From CAYTQK01 sp964439745 (GTDB lineage: Bacteria > Desulfobacterota > Desulfobacteria > Desulfobacterales > Desulfosudaceae), in assembly GCA_964439745.1 (NCBI GenBank), contig CAYTQK010000062.1:1-14115 (forward strand): DNA of 14,115 nt, read 5' to 3'. The stretch's first letter is position 1, and the number at the start of each line of letters is the position of its first letter. Both the position numbers and the translations under genes were made by a program. Under the pieces are notes generated by a model. It worked only from the letters and a program-made list of their open reading frames with translations. It was not told the origin of the DNA and did no database searches. Below, piece by piece: positions 1 to 7,396 of this stretch.

Positions 1-91
1 ATTCAATGATGACCGATCATGGAATGATCCTGACCGCAAAACCTCTTTACCGGCCGAAGCCGCAACAGCACCAGTTCACTCCCAGACCGAC

Positions 92-868
92 ATGAACAGT
101 TTTACCGGTTATATCGGCAGCAAGACCCTGGCCTATGCCGACCATTTGCTCAACCTGGTTGCTTTTTCCCAGCAGTTGATCGTCCTTCTGATCAAAAATC
201 CCATGCGGGGCCGGGCGGTCACCCGCTGGGGCGTGGTGGAGCAGATATATTTTACAGCCGTGCAGGCATTGTTCATCATCGTGCCCCTGTCCCTGCTGAT
301 CGGCTCCATGCTGCTGATCCGGTTTGCCGAACTCTCCGCCCAGATCGACCTGACCAAGATCACCATTCTGCTGATCATCCGGGAAATCGGCCCGGTGCTG
401 ACCGCCATCGTGGTGATTCTCCGTTCCGCCACGGCGGTCACCGTTGAGATCAGCTACATGCAGGTGCTCAATGAGATTGACTCCCTGGAAATGGCCGGCC
501 TGGATCCCCTGCGCCTGCTGGCTGTTCCCCGCTTTATCGGCATCACCTCGGCCATACTGTTTTTGTTCATCATTTTCGACCTGGTGGCCATTCTGGGGGG
601 CTATGCCATCGTCATTACCACCACCTCCATTCCCATGAGCAATTATCTCTCCGGCATGGCCAAGGCCCTGACCGCCTCGGATATCATTGTCGGCCTGGTC
701 AAGGCGGTCTGTTTCGGGGCGGTCATTTCCCTGGTTACCCTGTATCACGGCTTCAAGATCGAAAAGCGTATTACCCGCATCCCCCAGGTGACCTCGGCCG
801 CAGCCGTGGAGTGCCTGTTTTACTGCATTATCATCAACATCTTTATTTCCGGTCTGTTCTACCTGTAG
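92..868 (+). CDS. mlaE: MlaE-family lipid ABC transporter permease
   Basis: This is the integral-membrane permease of an MCE-type phospholipid transport system in the inner membrane. From the ATG at 92 it has 258 residues, close to E. coli MlaE (260), and hydrophobic segments fill most of residues 55-75, 90-112, 149-175, 195-222 and 240-258. Family hallmarks are REIGPVLTAIVV (97-108) and the cytoplasmic coupling loop NEIDSLEMAGLDPLR (127-141) followed by VPR. The stretch RSATAVTVE (111-119) replaces the glycine-containing RVGSAxAAE usual in the family. The next gene starts 34 bases downstream, so it is probably an operon member. The start is uncertain: there is no Shine-Dalgarno sequence before 92, and the frame stays open to base 2 with a proline/alanine-rich, linker-like stretch. 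The real gene may therefore begin upstream and carry an extra N-terminal (for example STAS) domain. The family assignment is firm; the 5' end is not. Confidence 0.88.
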   Translation: MNSFTGYIGSKTLAYADHLLNLVAFSQQLIVLLIKNPMRGRAVTRWGVVEQIYFTAVQALFIIVPLSLLIGSMLLIRFAELSAQIDLTKITILLIIREIGPVLTAIVVILRSATAVTVEISYMQVLNEIDSLEMAGLDPLRLLAVPRFIGITSAILFLFIIFDLVAILGGYAIVITTTSIPMSNYLSGMAKALTASDIIVGLVKAVCFGAVISLVTLYHGFKIEKRITRIPQVTSAAAVECLFYCIIINIFISGLFYL

Positions 869-902
869 CCGGAAAACCCGGAAACGCCGGGGGGTACCTG
901 AT

Positions 903-1574
903 ATGCCGCTGATTGAATTATCCGATTACCGGCTGAAAAATTCAGAAACGGCTTTGCCGCCCTTTTTCTTTGCGGCCGCAGAAGACGACTTCTGGCTTCT
1001 GGAATCGGATCGGCCGGAAATGACAAAGCTATTTTTCCGGGCCCTGGCCACGCTGATCGCCCCGGTCAGGGGAAAATACCGGTTTTCCGGCAGCCGGCTG
1101 GATTTTACCGACTACAACCGCATGCTGGAGTGCAAAAAAAAGATCAGCTTTATTTCGCCGGATATCGCCCTGGTCAGCAACCGCACCATCCGGGAAAACC
1201 TGCTGCTGACACACTATTACGAGGCCAACGCGCTGTCTCCCCCGCTCACGTCCAGCATGGAAAAAATGTGCCGCCAACTGGGACTGACCGACAAGCTGGA
1301 TTTCCGGGTCACGGAAATCAGCCAGTGGGACTTGTGGACCGGACTGATCATCCGGGAACTGGCCAAGCCGGCCGCCCTGCTGCTGATCGACCGGCCGGAG
1401 ACCCTGGTTCCCCCGGAAAAGCAGCATATTCTCACCGGTCTGCTGCAAAATCAGCAAAGAACGGGCAAGGCTATTATCTGTCACAGCCGCGACAAAAAAT
1501 ATATTGACAATTTTTCCCCCACAGGAAAAATATTGATCAGCAGGGATTCTGTCTGCATAACACCCAGATACTGA
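903..1574 (+). CDS. Degenerate ABC-ATPase-like protein in the MlaF position (putative pseudo-ATPase)
   Basis: A 223-residue protein lying between an MlaE permease and an MCE protein, exactly where the ATPase MlaF normally sits. The overall pattern of an ABC nucleotide-binding domain can be followed: IAPVRGKYRFSG (52-63) matches the region after Walker A, IRENLLL (96-102) the region after the Q-loop, and LAKPAALLLIDRPE (153-166) Walker B. The active-site motifs are lost. Walker A GxxGxGKT reads ESDRPEMT (34-41), the Q-loop glutamine aligns with P86, the signature LSGGQ reads ISQWD (139-143), and the catalytic glutamate after Walker B is R164. Only an H-loop-like histidine (H194) remains. The frame is intact, with a GGGG-type ribosome binding site before 903 and 11 bases to the next start, so it does not look like a decayed pseudogene. 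The fold assignment is by my manual alignment. A structural rather than catalytic role is inferred. Confidence 0.75.
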   Translation: MPLIELSDYRLKNSETALPPFFFAAAEDDFWLLESDRPEMTKLFFRALATLIAPVRGKYRFSGSRLDFTDYNRMLECKKKISFISPDIALVSNRTIRENLLLTHYYEANALSPPLTSSMEKMCRQLGLTDKLDFRVTEISQWDLWTGLIIRELAKPAALLLIDRPETLVPPEKQHILTGLLQNQQRTGKAIICHSRDKKYIDNFSPTGKILISRDSVCITPRY

Positions 1575-1585
1575 GGGCGATCTTT

Positions 1586-2503
1586 ATGGAACTTGTCTAC
1601 CGCAGACGGGAAAAAATTGTCGGCGCCTTCGTGCTGAGTGTCCTCCTTCTTCTCTTTTCCACGGTTGTCCTGATTGGACGCGGCAAGAACTGGTTCGAGA
1701 CTCATGTGGAGTATTACGCCATCTTTGACGAAAGCTACAACCTGCAGAAAAATTCCGCGGTCAAACTGCAGAAAACCGATATCGGCCGGGTCAAACAAAT
1801 CGTTCTGACCGGGAACAAGGTGCGGGTGGACATCGCCGTGCTGGAGAAATATCAGTCCCAGATCACCCGCGGCTCCCATGTTACCGTCAAGAGCCCCACC
1901 ATCATCGGCGACGAATACCTGGCCCTGGAACTGGGTGCTCCCCAGGCACCGGTCATCCCCGAAGGCAGCCAGATCCCTTCCATGCCCAAAAAATCCATTG
2001 CCGATATTTTAAATGAATTCCAGGTGGAGGAAACCGCCAAGAAACTGGTGACGGTAATCCAGAACATTGCCGAACTTACGGAAATTTTTAAAGATCCCCA
2101 GGGTCCCCTGGTGGTCAGCCTGCAGGAACTGGAAACCAGCCTGGCCAATATCTCCGCGGCCACCAAGAGGGCGCCGGAAACCATGGACCTGGTCAATGCC
2201 AACCTGGTCACCTACCAGAAAATCGGCGATGAAGTCTATGTTCATCTGGCCGATATCAAGAAGGTGTTGGGCACCCTGGAACAGAGCCTGCAGAATCTGA
2301 AAAACGCCCTGGCCAATGTGGAAACGGCCAGCGATGATTTTCCCCGCATCACCGGCTCCACCCGGCAGGGCATCGGAGAACTGCGGCAGACCCTTGACGA
2401 AGTAGAACGGATCGTCCACTCCCTGCAGCAGAACTACTTTATCCGGGGCAACCTGCCGCCCGTACCGGAGGCGGAACCCATCGATGCCGGGCTGCGGGAA
2501 TAG
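1586..2503 (+). CDS. mlaD: MCE-domain (MlaD-type) substrate-binding protein
   Basis: A 305-residue periplasmic lipid-binding subunit anchored in the inner membrane. A positively charged N-terminus (RRREK, 6-10) precedes one transmembrane helix (about 11-30). A single MCE domain follows at about 38-118, with the typical NSAVKLQKTDIGRVKQI and later IIGDEYLALELG segments. The rest (about 136-290) is helical and coiled-coil-like, with a short proline/glutamate-rich tail, as in MlaD/Mce proteins that form a hexameric channel or needle. It is the last gene of the three-gene plus-strand run. GAGGG overlapping the stop codon of the preceding gene (TGA at 1572) supplies the ribosome binding site, which suggests translational coupling. 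No MlaC, MlaB or PqiC/DUF330-like partner follows before the convergent gene. The MCE family call is firm; mlaD as a symbol is by position and single-domain architecture. Confidence 0.9.
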   Translation: MELVYRRREKIVGAFVLSVLLLLFSTVVLIGRGKNWFETHVEYYAIFDESYNLQKNSAVKLQKTDIGRVKQIVLTGNKVRVDIAVLEKYQSQITRGSHVTVKSPTIIGDEYLALELGAPQAPVIPEGSQIPSMPKKSIADILNEFQVEETAKKLVTVIQNIAELTEIFKDPQGPLVVSLQELETSLANISAATKRAPETMDLVNANLVTYQKIGDEVYVHLADIKKVLGTLEQSLQNLKNALANVETASDDFPRITGSTRQGIGELRQTLDEVERIVHSLQQNYFIRGNLPPVPEAEPIDAGLRE

Positions 2504-2513
2504 CGGCGCCAGA

Positions 2514-2541
2514 GGCTGCCGGCATTTTTCTGCCGGCTGCC
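2514..2541. terminator. Hairpin between convergent mlaD and RHH genes
   Basis: An 11-bp inverted repeat with one mismatch (GGCTGCCGGCA at 2514-2524 and TGCCGGCTGCC at 2531-2541) closes a TTTTTC loop, just after the mlaD-type stop codon. There is no T-run after it on either strand, so it is not a classic intrinsic terminator. It may end or protect the convergent transcripts. Confidence 0.35.
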
Positions 2542-2578
2542 GGATGTAATCTCAGCCCGGGCTGAACTGCCAGCCGCC

Positions 2579-3064
2579 TCAAAGCCGGTCCCGGACCTCC
2601 GCCCAGAACTCACCGACGCCTTCCTTCCAGCCTTCCAGGTAAATGCGGACAAACTCGTTGACACAGACCGGATCACTGCCCACGGCATAATCCATGATAT
2701 CGTCGGCCGCGATCTTTTCGGCAAAATAATCCCCCAGGATCTTGTCGCTGGTGGGCCGGTCATCCGGAATCCAGAGCAGGGCGTACTGCAGATCATCATA
2801 ATGGGCGCTCTTGGCCCATTGCAGGCCGTCCTGCCGGCCCTGCTCAAAATAGTCGTTTTCCGACGCGGCTTTTTCCTGGCGCAGCCGTTCAATAATGGCC
2901 GTCTGGTCCAGTTCCTGCTGGATGCGTTCCTGGAAATCTTCTTTCTTTTCGATCACCGCCGAGATGGCTTTCTGAAATACATGGGAAAAATTCAACGAGT
3001 CTTTCCACCTGGCCATGCGCTCATAGAGATTTTCCGGAACACTGATGGTGATTTTGCGTGCCAT
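2579..3064 (-). CDS. Orphan ribbon-helix-helix (CopG/Arc-like) DNA-binding protein
   Basis: A 161-residue soluble protein. The N-terminus, ARKITISVPENLYERMARW (2-20), has the form of a ribbon-helix-helix domain: a short alternating strand, then two helices (about 11-22 and 27-42). This fold dimerises and binds palindromic DNA. The remaining 115 residues are highly charged and rich in glutamate, aspartate and lysine, with no domain I recognise. They run from a helical part (about 40-75) through QWAKSAHYDDLQYALLW to an aromatic C-terminus with two EGW/EFW-type clusters. The start is well supported by GCAGGAGGTG about 5 bases before the ATG. It has its own promoter (3185-3213) and a perfect palindrome in its leader, which suggests autoregulation. 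No toxin-like partner gene adjoins it, so calling it an antitoxin is not supported. Function is unknown beyond probable DNA binding. Confidence 0.8.
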   Translation of the reverse strand: MARKITISVPENLYERMARWKDSLNFSHVFQKAISAVIEKKEDFQERIQQELDQTAIIERLRQEKAASENDYFEQGRQDGLQWAKSAHYDDLQYALLWIPDDRPTSDKILGDYFAEKIAADDIMDYAVGSDPVCVNEFVRIYLEGWKEGVGEFWAEVRDRL

Positions 3065-3119
3065 GAGACACCTCCTGCTGACGTTGCCCTTGCCTTTCCC
3101 GCATTGCCCCCCAGCCCGA

Positions 3120-3135
3120 ATATTTCATGAAATAT
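3120..3135. promoter_or_regulatory. Perfect 16-bp palindrome, candidate RHH operator
   Basis: ATATTTCATGAAATAT is a perfect palindrome lying 56 bases before the RHH start codon, within the inferred transcript leader. Its half-site ATATTTCA recurs at 3214-3221, immediately upstream of the -35 box of the same promoter. RHH regulators commonly bind such palindromes in their own control regions. Operator function is inferred. Confidence 0.5.
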
Positions 3136-3184
3136 CCCGGCTGACAAATCCGGGGATCTTTTTTCCTACGGCAATTACAATTCC

Positions 3185-3213
3185 AGCATAACGATTTATT
3201 CGGGAAGTGTCAA
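3185..3213 (-). promoter_or_regulatory. Sigma-70-like promoter for the RHH gene
   Basis: On the minus strand, TTGACA (3213-3208) is separated by 17 bases from TATGCT (3190-3185). This is a perfect -35 and a 4-of-6 -10. Transcription would start near 3178, giving a leader of about 114 bases before the RHH ATG at 3064. It lies between the end of acnB and the RHH gene, so the RHH gene need not depend on acnB read-through. Confidence 0.6.
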
Positions 3214-3291
3214 ATATTTCAGGACGTATTCAATCTTTAATTACAGCTTTGACGCCGCAGATACGGTGAAGGCGCAAATCGTTCTTTCGCG

Positions 3292-5751
3292 CTATAAGAC
3301 CCAGTGGAAATACTCGTCGAGGGTCGGAAGCCTTCCCAGGATGGCCGTAACCGCGGCTACCTCGGCCGATCCCAGGTAGACCGAGGTGTTGTCGCCCATG
3401 CGGTTGTCGAAATTGCGGGTGGAAGTGGACATGACCACGGTATCGGGTGCCACCCGGGCCTGGTTCCCCATGCACAGCGAACACCCCGGAATCTCGATGC
3501 GGGCGCCCAGGCGTTCGAACAGGTCCAGCTGGCCGCCCTGCTCCAGGGATTCCCGGTTGATAATGGTCGGCGGTGTCAGCCAGAGGCGGGTCCGCAGCTG
3601 GTCGGCCCTTTCCAGAATCCGGGCAGCCGACTGAAAATGGCTGAGATTGGTCATGCAGGAACCGATGAAGACTTCGTCGATCCGGGCGCCGGACACCGCG
3701 GACAGGCGGCGGACGTCATCCGGATCATTGGGACAGGCCAGGATGGGTTCGGTCAGGCCGGCCAGGTCAATCTCGAGCACCGCGGCATAGACCGCGTCCT
3801 TGTCGGCGGTCAGCAATGCCGGCGCGTCCAGCCACTCCTGGATCCTGTCGATGCGGCGGCGCAGGGTGTCCGCGTCCTGGTAGCCGTCGGCCACCAGCCG
3901 CTCCAGCACGGCCTGGTTATTCTTCATGCCGTCCACGACCCGTTCTTCGGCCAGGCGGATGGTGGCCGCCGAGGCCGAGCGCTCGGCCGAGGCATTGGTC
4001 AGTTCAAAGGCCTCGTCCACGGTCAGATCTTCGGTGCCCTCGATCTCCAGGATACGGCCGGAAAAGGCGTTGACCTTGCCCTCCTTGGCCACCGTCAGCA
4101 GGCCTTCTTCAATGGCGGCCTGGGGGATCAGGTTGACCATGTCCCGGATGGTCAGGCCGGGCGGGCGCTTTCCGGAAAACCGCACCAGCACCGATTCCGG
4201 CATATCCAGGGGCATCTTGCCCATGGCCGCGCCAAAGGCCACCAGGCCGGAACCGGCCGGAAAGCTCAGGCCCACCGGAAAGCGGGTGTGGGAATCCCCG
4301 CCGGTGCCGACCGTGTCGGGCAGGATCATCTTGTTTACCCAGGAGTGGATGACCCCGTCGCCCGGCCGCAGGGCGATGCCGCCCCGGGCCTGGAAGAATT
4401 CGGTCAGATCACGGTGCATGATGCGATCATTTTCCGTGGGATAGGCGGCCGTGTGGCAGAACGACTGCATGACCAGGTCGGCTTCAAATTTCATGCAGGC
4501 CAGTTCGGTCAGTTCATCCCGGGTCATGCTGCCGGTGGTATCCTGGGAGGCCACCGTGGTCAAAACCGGTTCGCAGTATTCGCCCGGACTGACCCCGGCG
4601 CGGCCGCAGGCCCGGCCGACGATCTTCTGGGCCAGGGAAAAGCCGCCGGGACGGATTTCCGGCTGAACCGGGGCTTGAAACACGCCGGACGGCTCCAGGC
4701 CCAGGAAGCGGCGGACATCATTGGTCAGGGTCCGGCCGGCAATAAGAGAGATGCGGCCGCCGGACCGCACCTCGTCCAGCAGCACCGGTGACTTGAGGGC
4801 AAACGTCGTCAACAGCTTCCCGCTGGCGGCATCCACCACTTTCCCTTCATGGGGCCGCACCGCGATGACCTGGCCCGTTTTCAAGGCGGACACGTCGCAT
4901 TCCACGGGCAGGGCACCGGCGTCTTCCAGGGTATTGTAGAAAATCGGGGCGATCTTGCCCCCCAGCACCACCCCGCCGCGGCGCTTGTTGGGCACCCCGG
5001 GAATGTCCTGGCCGATATGCCAGATCAGGGAATTGGCGGCCGATTTGCGGGAAGATCCCGTGCCGACCACGTCGCCGACAAAAGCCAGGGGATGCCCCTT
5101 CTGCTTCAGTTCGGTCATGGTCTCCAGGGCAGCGGGGCAGCGATACTTAAGCATGGCCAGGGCATGCCGGGGGATATCCGAGCGGGTGCCGGCTTCGCCG
5201 GCCGGGGAAAAATCATCGGTGGTGATTTCGCCGTCCACCCGGAAAACGGTCAGGGTTATTTCCGCCGGCACCGGGGAACGGTCGGTAAACCAGGTGGCCT
5301 CCCGCCAGGCCGCGATCACCTGGCCGGCATATTGGTTATTCCGGGACAACTCCGCCACCCGGGACCAGGCCGCAAAGACGAAAATGGAATCCGCCAGGGC
5401 CGCTACCGCCGCCGGTGCCAGCGGCTCGTTTTCCAGAAACGCGATCAGCCAGGGGATATTGTAGCCGCCCAGCATGCCGCCCAGCAGGGCGATGGCCTGG
5501 TCAGTCGGAATCAGGGGGCACGTCCGCCGGCCTTCGGCCACCGCACCCAGAAAATCGGCCTTGACCCGGGCGGCCGGATCAACCCCGGGCGGCACCCGGT
5601 TGGCCAGCCAGTCCAGCAGCAAATTTTCCCGGCCGGCCGGGGGATTCTCCAGCAGCCGGCATAAATATTCCATCTGTTCTGCGGTTAACGGACGCGGCGG
5701 TATGCCCTCTTCCGCCCGCCGGGCCGTCTCTTTCAAATAGCTCTCAATCAT
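3292..5751 (-). CDS. acnB: Aconitase B (aconitate hydratase 2 / 2-methylisocitrate dehydratase)
   Basis: This enzyme interconverts citrate and isocitrate via cis-aconitate in the TCA cycle; AcnB enzymes may also act on 2-methylisocitrate. From the chosen start it has 819 residues (E. coli AcnB, 865), with AcnB order: HEAT-like N-terminus (about 1-155), swivel domain with GDVVGTGSSRKSA (226-238), then the catalytic core with FCHTAAYP, VGTGGDSHTRFP and PAGSGLVAFGAAMG. The [4Fe-4S] ligands are C699 (GSCMTN) and C757/C760 (CSLC). The frame extends upstream to 5838, but the ATG at 5751 matches the E. coli N-terminus (ESYLKETARRAEEGI against EEYRKHVAERAAEGI) and has GAGGAG nine bases before it, so I place the start there. 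The family's C-terminal extension is short here. It is divergent from sat. No clear terminator follows its stop. Confidence is very high. Confidence 0.97.
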   Translation of the reverse strand: MIESYLKETARRAEEGIPPRPLTAEQMEYLCRLLENPPAGRENLLLDWLANRVPPGVDPAARVKADFLGAVAEGRRTCPLIPTDQAIALLGGMLGGYNIPWLIAFLENEPLAPAAVAALADSIFVFAAWSRVAELSRNNQYAGQVIAAWREATWFTDRSPVPAEITLTVFRVDGEITTDDFSPAGEAGTRSDIPRHALAMLKYRCPAALETMTELKQKGHPLAFVGDVVGTGSSRKSAANSLIWHIGQDIPGVPNKRRGGVVLGGKIAPIFYNTLEDAGALPVECDVSALKTGQVIAVRPHEGKVVDAASGKLLTTFALKSPVLLDEVRSGGRISLIAGRTLTNDVRRFLGLEPSGVFQAPVQPEIRPGGFSLAQKIVGRACGRAGVSPGEYCEPVLTTVASQDTTGSMTRDELTELACMKFEADLVMQSFCHTAAYPTENDRIMHRDLTEFFQARGGIALRPGDGVIHSWVNKMILPDTVGTGGDSHTRFPVGLSFPAGSGLVAFGAAMGKMPLDMPESVLVRFSGKRPPGLTIRDMVNLIPQAAIEEGLLTVAKEGKVNAFSGRILEIEGTEDLTVDEAFELTNASAERSASAATIRLAEERVVDGMKNNQAVLERLVADGYQDADTLRRRIDRIQEWLDAPALLTADKDAVYAAVLEIDLAGLTEPILACPNDPDDVRRLSAVSGARIDEVFIGSCMTNLSHFQSAARILERADQLRTRLWLTPPTIINRESLEQGGQLDLFERLGARIEIPGCSLCMGNQARVAPDTVVMSTSTRNFDNRMGDNTSVYLGSAEVAAVTAILGRLPTLDEYFHWVL

Positions 5752-5869
5752 TCGCAATTGCTCCTCGTATGGGTCTGGTTCGGCTTCGGGCAGGCAGGGA
5801 TTTTTGCCGGTGATCGCCTGCCAACCCGCGTCCGGCAAGGCATGACAACGCCGGACTGGTCAGACAGGT

Positions 5870-5898
5870 ATTATGACAAAAATAGAAACGCCCCACAA
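5870..5898 (-). promoter_or_regulatory. Candidate promoter for acnB
   Basis: On the minus strand, TTGTGG (5898-5893) and CATAAT (5875-5870) are 17 bases apart. The -10 is good and the -35 keeps only TTG. A transcript from here would have a leader of about 110 bases before the ATG at 5751. It almost abuts the sat -35 box, so the two promoters could share regulators. Confidence 0.35.
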
Positions 5899-5906
5899 GT
5901 TTTATA

Positions 5907-5935
5907 TTGACAAAAACAGCGGCCTTGCCTATGGT
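5907..5935 (+). promoter_or_regulatory. Sigma-70-like promoter for sat
   Basis: TTGACA (5907-5912), a 17-base spacer and TATGGT (5930-5935) match the sigma-70 consensus well. Transcription would start near 5942, leaving a leader of about 130 bases before the sat ATG. A perfect TATAAT just downstream (5944-5949) could be an alternative -10 but lacks a -35. Confidence 0.6.
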
Positions 5936-6074
5936 AAGTGTTTTATAATTGAACGTGGATACCGGTTTTTGCGGTTTTTCCGCAGGTCGCCGGGCCAAAA
6001 GATAAACAACCGACCGGCAAAGAAAAGATTGCCTTTTCGATAACCCAATCAAACGTGAAAGGAGATTATTACCA

Positions 6075-7349
6075 ATGAGTCAACTGATTGCACCGCATGG
6101 CGGAAAAGGATTGACCCCCTGCCTGCTCGAAGGCAGTGAGCTGGAAGCGGAAAAGAAAAAAGCCGAAGGCCTGAAAAAGGTCGAACTGAGCCCCCGCGCC
6201 AAAGGCGACCTGATCATGATCGGCAACGGCGGCTTCAGCCCCCTGACCGGTTTCATGACCAAGGCCGACTGGAAAAGCGTCTGCGACAGCTACCTGCTGG
6301 CCGACGGCACCTTCTGGCCGGTACCGGTCTGCCTGGACGCCTCCAAGGAAGACGCCGACGAGATCAAGGAAGGCGACGAGATCGCCCTGTATGATCCCAA
6401 GAAGGACGACATCCTGGCGACCATGAAGGTCACTGAAAAGTACGAAATGACCAAGGAGAACAAGCAGTACGAATGTGAGAAGGTCTTCATGGGCGAAGGC
6501 ACTCCCACTCCCGAAGAGTTCTGGAAAATCGCCGAAGACGATCATCCCGGCGTCCAGATGGTCATGAACCAGAAAGAGTTCAACCTGGCCGGCCCGGTCA
6601 AGGTCCTCTCCGAGAGTGATTATCCCGAACGGTATCCGGATATTTATCACCGTCCGGCCGATGCCCGGAAAATTTTCGAGGAAAAAGGGTGGAAGGAAAT
6701 TGCCGCCCTGCAGCTTCGCAACCCCATGCACCGTTCCCACGAACATCTGGCCAAAATCGCCATCGACGTTTGTGACGGTGTCTACATTCACTCTTTGGTC
6801 GGCAACCTCAAACCTGGTGACATTCCCGCCGAAGTCCGGGTCAAATGCATCGACGTACTGGTCAAGAACTACTTTGTCGAAGACTTCGTGGTTCAGGGCG
6901 GATATCCCCTGGACATGCGCTATGCCGGGCCGCGGGAAGCCCTGCTGCACGCCACCTTCCGTCAGAACTACGGCTGCTCCAGGATGATCATCGGCCGTGA
7001 CCACGCCGGCGTGGGGGACTTCTACGGCATGTTCGAAGCCCAGACCATATTTGACAAGATTCCGACCCCGTCCGAGCCGGGCAAGGCCCTGCTCTGCACG
7101 CCGCTGAAAATCGACTGGACCTTCTACTGCCACAAATGCGACGGCATGGCCTCCCTGAAGACCTGCCCGCACACCAAGGAAGACCGGGTCCTGCTGTCCG
7201 GCACCATGCTGCGCAAGGGCCTGTCCGAAGGCACCGAGCTGCCCGATCACTTCGGCCGGGAAGAGGTTCTGGATATTCTTCGCGAATACTATGGCGGCCT
7301 GACCGAAAAGGTGGAAATCAAGGCCGGTAAAGCGGCCACGGGCGAATAA
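6075..7349 (+). CDS. sat: Sulfate adenylyltransferase (ATP sulfurylase), dissimilatory type
   Basis: Sat activates sulfate with ATP to adenosine 5'-phosphosulfate and pyrophosphate in the cytoplasm, the first step of dissimilatory sulfate reduction; it can run in reverse to make ATP during sulfite oxidation. The 424-residue protein has the family's active-site motifs: QLRNPMHRSHE (213-223), GRDHAG (307-312) and SGTMLR (375-380). It also has a zinc-type cluster C352-x2-C355-x8-C364-P-H366. The QLRNP variant, rather than the QTRNP common in assimilatory enzymes, fits sulfate reducers. There is no fused APS kinase domain, as expected for a dissimilatory enzyme. The start has AAGGAG ten bases before the ATG. 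It is transcribed alone from 5907-5935 and ends at the terminator 7397-7434, facing the qmo operon convergently. The call is firm. Confidence 0.98.
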   Translation: MSQLIAPHGGKGLTPCLLEGSELEAEKKKAEGLKKVELSPRAKGDLIMIGNGGFSPLTGFMTKADWKSVCDSYLLADGTFWPVPVCLDASKEDADEIKEGDEIALYDPKKDDILATMKVTEKYEMTKENKQYECEKVFMGEGTPTPEEFWKIAEDDHPGVQMVMNQKEFNLAGPVKVLSESDYPERYPDIYHRPADARKIFEEKGWKEIAALQLRNPMHRSHEHLAKIAIDVCDGVYIHSLVGNLKPGDIPAEVRVKCIDVLVKNYFVEDFVVQGGYPLDMRYAGPREALLHATFRQNYGCSRMIIGRDHAGVGDFYGMFEAQTIFDKIPTPSEPGKALLCTPLKIDWTFYCHKCDGMASLKTCPHTKEDRVLLSGTMLRKGLSEGTELPDHFGREEVLDILREYYGGLTEKVEIKAGKAATGE

Positions 7350-7396
7350 TCATCAGCCCATTGATCGGGATACCGCCGATCACCGTTTCATGAATC

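Larger units (their letters stand above)
5752..6074. other. Divergent acnB/sat regulatory region
   Basis: A 323-base non-coding spacer between the acnB and sat starts. It holds the sat promoter (5907-5935), a perfect TATAAT at 5944-5949 with no matching -35, a weaker minus-strand promoter candidate for acnB (5870-5898), and a small TGCGG-TTTTT-CCGCA hairpin (5970-5984) in the sat leader. The sat ribosome binding site AAGGAG is at about 6059-6064. I see no convincing small gene or riboswitch. Confidence 0.6.

Noticed and set aside
47..748. 233-residue minus-strand frame rich in G, Q and D
   Set aside because: Antisense to the clearly conserved MlaE permease. The composition is typical of the reverse strand of a hydrophobic-protein gene, and there is no recognisable domain.
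3136..3164. Possible plus-strand terminator (CCCGG...CCGGG then T6)
   Set aside because: The stem is only about 5 bp with a nine-base loop, and four bases separate it from the T-run. There is no plus-strand gene directly upstream.
3304..4791. 495-residue plus-strand frame
   Set aside because: Lies wholly antisense to acnB. Low-complexity G/H/Q/R-rich shadow of high-GC coding sequence.
5744..6052. 102-residue minus-strand frame upstream of acnB
   Set aside because: Begins at a TTG with no good ribosome binding site, crosses both candidate promoters and overlaps the acnB start. No family resemblance.
6069..7250. 393-residue minus-strand frame opposite sat
   Set aside because: Exact antisense of a firmly identified gene; product composition is shadow-like.
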